Shown here piece after piece: positions 51,801 through 57,800 of a stretch of DNA of 64,000 bases; positions within the stretch are counted from its first letter, which is position 1; each line of letters starts with the position of its first letter. The DNA comes from Ailurus styani (taxonomy: Eukaryota > Chordata > Mammalia > Carnivora > Ailuridae). Made by a program: the position numbers and the translations under genes. Under the pieces are notes generated by a model. It saw only the letters and a list, made by a program, of their open reading frames with translations, was not told the DNA's origin and did not search any database. The stretch lies in the NCBI GenBank assembly GCA_002007465.1, contig LNAC01000109.1, positions 3,901,376 to 3,965,375 on the forward strand. Reading direction: 5' to 3'.

Positions 51801-54800
51801 CCTCATACCCCCACCCCGCTGCGCCCGTCTGTGCGCCGCAGCCACACTGTGCGACTGGCTGTCTCCCCCTTACTACTGGAAGCGGCCGGTCTTGGTTTAG
51901 TCAGTGAAGGTCTTGACTTCGTACCGTAGAACCAGTTAGCGTCTAGACCCGAGGAAAGAATGAACAGCCTTCTAGATCATGTAACTTGGAAGCCAGTTGG
52001 CTTACTACCAACTTTTATCCCCACTTAGGACACGCGCTCCCCTCGCATCCCTGCCCCATACACCCACAGATATCCACTCCCTGGCTTCTGTCTCTCTTCA
52101 GGTTGGAATAAAGGACAGGATCTTTACCCCTTCAGACAGAAGAACCCTTTAACTAGAGAGGCCGCCCGAATCGAATCAGTTTCACACGCACAGCAAAAGC
52201 CTCACGCTCAGACCCTGACCTTGACAAGACAACCTGTGTGTCCAAAGGAAGGCGTAGTTTTTTTGACACTAATGTCTGTATGTTTCTGTCCCTGCAGCCT
52301 TAGGAAAATCCAAAGGTACGGTATCCTCGGGTAGCTACGAGGCCATGGTCAATCTCTGAGAACAAAGCAAGCCATGCCTTTAGTGAGCTCTGCGAGAGGG
52401 TGAATGTGCCGTGTCTGGTTGCTTGGCCGACATAACGGAAGCTGGGTCTCCGTGGTTAAAACCGAATTGCGCCCCAGAGTGACCGTAGGCATGGTCAGCC
52501 CCTCACCTGCCGCGTAGACCCGCAGGTGTGGCCTGCAGAGATTGTAGCTCGGCCAAGGGCCGGGGGCTAGTGCAGGAGCCCTGACTCGGGCCTGTGCCCT
52601 AGACCCCAAGTGACAAACGGAAGGACGGCTGTCTAGATGTCTCCTGCTGGTCAGCGCCACGTTCTACTGCGATGCTGCCCCCTGCCGCAACCCCCACCCC
52701 GTCCCGCCCACCGCCTCCGTCTCCCCCTCGGGGGAGGGAGGGAGTGCCCCCCAGAGAGGCTGCATTCTGCTCTGGGGGCGAGCTTGGAGTCCGCGCGCAC
52801 AGCCTGAGGCCAGCTGGCTTTGGCGGAGGGTGGAAGCGGAGCCGCCGGGCGCGCCGGGCCNNNNNNNNNNNNNNNNNNNNNNNNNNNNNNNNNNNNNNNN
52901 NNNNNNNNNNNNNNNNNNNNNNNNNNNNNNNNNNNNNNNNNNNNNNNNNNNNNNNNNNNNNNNNNNNNNNNNNNNNNNNNNNNNNNNNNNNNNNNNNNNN
53001 NNNNNNNNNNNNNNNNNNNNNNNNNNNNNNNNNNNNNNNNNNNNNNNNNNNNNNNNNNNNNNNNNNNNNNNNNNNNNNNNNNNNNNNNNNNNNNNNNNNN
53101 NNNNNNNNNNNNNNNNNNNNNNNNNNNNNNNNNNNNNNNNNNNNNNNNNNNNNNNNNNNNNNNNNNNNNNNNNNNNNNNNNNNNNNNNNNNNNNNNNNNN
53201 NNNNNNNNNNNNNNNNNNNNNNNNNNNNNNNNNNNNNNNNNNNNNNNNNNNNNNNNNNNNNNNNNNNNNNNNNNNNNNNNNNNNNNNNNNNNNNNNNNNN
53301 NNNNNNNNNNNNNNNNNNNNNNNNNNNNNNNNNNNNNNNNNNNNNCGGCGCGAGCGGGGCGGGGGCGGGTCGGCCGTGCCCGCTCCGGGCCTCCCTGCGG
53401 ATGCTGTCACCTGCCCCGTCCCGAGCCTCTGTGTTTGGCTTTCTGCTTCCTGCGGGCACGCGGCGAGTGATTCCCAGCTACCCCCACCTCTCCCCGGATC
53501 GTCAGATGGAGCCCCNCCCCCCCCCCCCGCAAGCGTGCAAGGTGGCAGCTTGCTAGAGCCAGAGCCGTGAGAGCTAAGTTGCCAGCACTCGTCTCCCCTC
53601 CTCCTCCTGCCGTAATGACTTCCCGATTTTGAAATGCGGGGTTGCAGTACTTCTCCCTTTCTCTCCGCTCTACCTTTAGATTCAGAGGAGCCACCCCCCC
53701 ACACCTGGGTGCAAATCAGGGAAGGAGTGGAGGTCAGGTGGTCACTCGGGTGGGGCCTGGGGGACCGGTGCGGTGTGATGCGGGGTTTGCATTCGTTGCA
53801 GGGAAGGAGAAAGCGAGCGAGCTCGTGGCGCCCCTCGTTCGGTGAATGTTTATGGGGGACTGAGTCCATCCCGAGAAAAAACGTGGGATCTGTGCCCTTA
53901 AGGCGGTCCTGTCCCCGTGCGCAGAATCAGGCCACATGGCCGTACAGGGTCCCAGCAGAGAAAGGGGCATTCTGGAAGTGGGAACGGCGCGAGACGACTC
54001 CACTGGGTGTTTCTGTCTGTCCTGAAACAGTTCTGAGAAGCGGGAAAGCTACTTCAAATCAGATGCCGCTGTGCGTTCTCTTAGTGGGGACACGGCATTC
54101 CCCCCAGGGCTCCTGCCGAAAACATTTTGGGGGCTTTGGGAAGCTGAACCTTTTCGTCCAATCTTTTTTTTTTTTTTTTTTAAAGCTTATTTGTTTAGAG
54201 AGAGCACAAGGGGGCGAGAGAATCTCCAGCAGACTCCACGCTGAGTGTGGAGCCCGATGGGCTCCATCTCACGACCCTGAGGTCATGACCTGAGTCCAAA
54301 CCAAGAGTCGCACTTAATGGTGCCCCGTCACCTGGTCTTTATCACACATACACGCAAATACTCCCTAAGTGAAGGAACTGCGGGGTGGTTGTTTTGTTTT
54401 TTCCCTTTCGTGTGTAGGAGGTATTTTCCCCGGGAAGTGGGGAAATGACAGAAAGAAAATGGGACAGTCTGCATTTGGGATTGGGCAGCTGACCGTGGAT
54501 GTGCTTGGGTTGTGGCTGACGGCTCCAGCTCAGGGCTTGAGGGCGAGGGCCCTGGCTCTGCACTTGCTCGGCTTTAGGTCCCCTTGGAGAGGCAGGTACA
54601 GGAGGGCAGGTTCAGCAGAGATGTGGAGACTGATCGCTGTGGACAGAGAGGCTGACGAGGAGGAAATGAGCAAATAGAACTGCTCCGAGGTTCCCTTTTT
54701 GCGCTCTTCTTGGCTTCATCCTGATTTCCCATGTGAGAATCGATGCTTGGTGCTCAATGTTATTTGACCTATAAAAAATATTTCTAGAAAACGTCCCTCC

Positions 54801-57800
54801 AGGATGGATTCCCCCTGCCTCCGAAGGCACTCCCAGAATCTCAAAGAGGGGTGGTGACCCTGAGAGCCGCTCACGGGCCAGGAGCCTCACCCACGGGTTC
54901 AGAGTATTTAAGAGCTCATTGCCTTTGCTCTTACCGTCCTTCTTCTGGGGCACCCAGCTCCGACACGTTCCCTTGGGCGCCCACGTTCTTGGCTTCTGCC
55001 ATTTTCTTTGCCCACATGGATTATTCCCAGTACAAGTGGGTGTCCCATTGCTTTTTCGTTTTTCCTGTTTCCTGGACATTTGCAGCCCAGACGATGTTTC
55101 TTCCAGTTGCGGGATTCCTGCCCCCCCCCCAATCTCAGGATGACAGGCCCTCCCCTCCCTCTGGCCTCCGGCCTCCCCATTCTCCACCCAGGCCCGCCCC
55201 CTCCAGACCTGGCGGCTCTCCCCAGCCAGGCTCAGCCTCTGCCTCCTGCCCCCGGCTGGGCACTAACTCTGCCCCCCCCAGCCCTGCTTCCTGCCCCTTC
55301 GCACCCAGCTCACCGTGTCACGGGTCCCCAGAACTAACCTGTCCTTGCGTGCGTCCTCACCGAGCCGCCTCCATCCCGCGCTCCTCAGTAACCACCTCAC
55401 CCCCCGCCCCCCGCCTCTCCCTGCTGGGCCAGCTGCACCCGTGCTGGGGAGAGAGCAGCGAGGCCAAGTAGGTAAACAGCTGTTTCTGTGGGGTGGGGGG
55501 AGTGCCTCAGGTGGCCGGGAAGGCACGGACCAGATGCTTTGTCCCTAGATTCCCCCGAGAAGGCGTCTTGACGATCCAGAGGAAGGAAGAAGAGGCTGGT
55601 ATCCCAGGAGAAGCGAGTTTTGTTGCTTGCTTGTTGTGGGTTTTCTTTTTTCTTTTTTTTTTAAGGTTTTATTTATTTATTTATTTGACAGCGAGATCAC
55701 AAGCAGGCAGAGAGGCAGGCGGAGAGAGAGGAGGAAGCAGGCTCCCCGCTGAGCAGGGAGCCCGATGAGGAACTCCATCCCAGGACCCTGAGATCATGAC
55801 CTGAGCCGAAGGCAGAGGCTTTAACCCACTGAGCCACCCAGGCGCCCTCTTGTGGGTTTTCTTTTGAAGGTTTTAACTACCTCTTGATGGTGGCAGAGAC
55901 GGAGGGAAGGGTAGATGGATATTTGGCCGTGAGACCCGGTGCCTGGTGACTTTGGGCCTGAAGAAGAATGAAAGGCAGGTTCTTGCCCCCCCCCAGGCGG
56001 TTTTTTTGTTAAACAGAGAAAGTTGTCACTCACGCAGCCCCTCAGGATGACATGGCTTCCGTGGTGGGGGCAGGGACAGGGGTTACCCAGGTGTGGTTTG
56101 ACGCTCACCCTGAGAAGGACAGCCTTTACCTCAGCTTTGAACGTGACGTTGCTTTAACTCTTTCACGCGGAGAAAATGAGCTGCACTTTGGATTTTGCTG
56201 TTCCAGCCCTGGTTCCCGCCTCCCAGTCCTGCTGGCCGTGCCCCGCTGGGATGGGGTGGCAGATCTGTAGCTCTAAGATGTGGGGCCTCTGGATAAACTT
56301 AGGGAACAAATAGGCTCTGCCTGTTTCTGGGGGAAGAGGTAGCCGTTGCGAGGGGTTTAGGTCCCTAGCCCCATGCCTGATCCCCGAGGGCAGCAGGATC
56401 CAGGTGGTTTCTAACTAGGGTGACAGGTAGCTTCCGTCCTGGCTCGCTAGGGGCTGCCTGGAGCATAAGTAAGTGGGACGAAGAGCGAGAACCCTTGGAG
56501 GGGCTCAGGGTCAGGGGGGACATCTGGAGCTCGAGTAGGAATGTCTGCCGGGGAGGGCGTGTTGGGGATGGTGGGGAGCTGGCCAGCCCTGTGCCGTCCC
56601 CGTTCTTTGGAGTGGGGTGGGTATCTGTGGGTTGTGCTCTGTCTTTAGGACTGGCAGAGAGGTAGCCGGGAAGGATGAATCCTCTTTGGGACATGGTGAC
56701 CTGGGGTGTCCCTTTGTCAATTCAGGGGACTCCAGAGGTCCTCCCTGCCATTGCCCTGACCCCCCCTAAGCCTGGGGTGCAGGGGGGCTGGGACTTGAAC
56801 TGGCCATATTTGGGGGCACAGTGGGGGGACTGTGTTCAGCCTCCCAGTTGCTGGGACGGATACCCAGGCTGGGCCGCAGAAGCACGCCCCCCACTGCTCG
56901 GGGCTGTGGCGTGGAGGTCAGGGAAATCAGCAGAGAGCCGTGGCCGCAACATGGAGTAGGGATGCTTCTGGGCTCCTGGCCAACGGAGGGCAGAGGTGTG
57001 GAGAGGTAGGAGCAGAACGTAGGTCCCCAGAGCCCAAGAAGGGACAGTCCCCTCTCCCGGAGCAGGTCTGAAGGGCAGGGGGCCGACGAGAGCTGGCCCG
57101 GCAGAGCACGTGGGACGGCGACCCACAGGCTGCTGCTGCACTTGCCTGAGTCTAGGCCCTTTCTTGTCTCGTGTGCTTCTGTTCCAGCTCTTCGAAAAGC
57201 AAGGAGCTTTCTCCGGGATCTGGGCAGAAAGGCAGTCCAGGCTCCAGCCAGGCGACGCCCGGTGCAGGGTCGCAGCCAGGGGCACAAGCAGGCCCCGGCC
57301 CCAGCCAGCCGCCCCCAGACCAGAGCCCGCACACTCTCCGGAAAGGTACGTCACCGCGACCCTTTGCACGGGTCTCCGGCCGGGGACAGCTGTCACCGTG
57401 CCTGGACACTCCTTTTCCTCGCTTAGCGTGGACATTGAAAGGCCATGTGACTTCGTGGAAAATCCCTGGGCTGGGCGTTAGAGCTTTGGGGAGTTAACCG
57501 ACTCCAAGAGGGACCACTTCATCTCTTCCTCGTGTCACTCATCTGTACAGCGGGCTCACTTGGGGGGCTAGGCAGGGTGTCGCATCCCCAACACCGAGAC
57601 CTCTGTGCAGACAGCACTGCGCACGATGACAACGCGTCTTCCAAGACCCTGCCGGGCCCTACCACCACCTCTGAACATGCTGTCTGGGGGCTTGTGCGGG
57701 GGCCCCATGCCCCGAGCTGGGGCCTGGCACGGCTGCCTGCCCCTGGCATTGTTTCTAGAAGGTGACATGGAGCAGGGGATTGGGATTTTCACCCCTGGAG

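Larger units (their letters stand above)
41399..52297. other. ARHGAP44 intron, 10.9 kb
   Basis: Holds a CTTT microsatellite, three SINEs, an LTR-like remnant and a MIR. 41399-42735, 43540-44260, 44840-48049, 48216-50432 and 50651-52297 show no gene, RNA or repeat that I recognise. A C17 run ends at 44830, next to a G and an N at 44832 marking a sequencing stall. Confidence 0.7.
52316..57187. other. ARHGAP44 region with assembly gap, 4.9 kb
   Basis: Should contain one more coding exon, expected in the gap, with an intron on either side. Two SINEs are present. 52330-52860 and 53346-54160 are GC/CpG-rich; 54330-55640 includes a C-rich stretch with long chance open frames; 55850-57187 shows nothing recognised. 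A single N sits in a C-run at 53516. Confidence 0.7.

Noticed and set aside
52298..52315. ARHGAP17 instead of ARHGAP44 as the gene
   Set aside because: [15 protein letters not shown] and [11 protein letters not shown] match RICH2 and not ARHGAP17 as I know the two proteins.
52664..53869. Long open frames across the gap on both strands
   Set aside because: Their length comes from runs of N translated as X; the real sequence on either side is short and GC-rich.
54851..55471. 206-codon + frame
   Set aside because: C-rich low-complexity sequence gives Pro/Ser-rich translation in several frames. No match to the missing ARHGAP44 exon and no splice sites of the required phase noticed.
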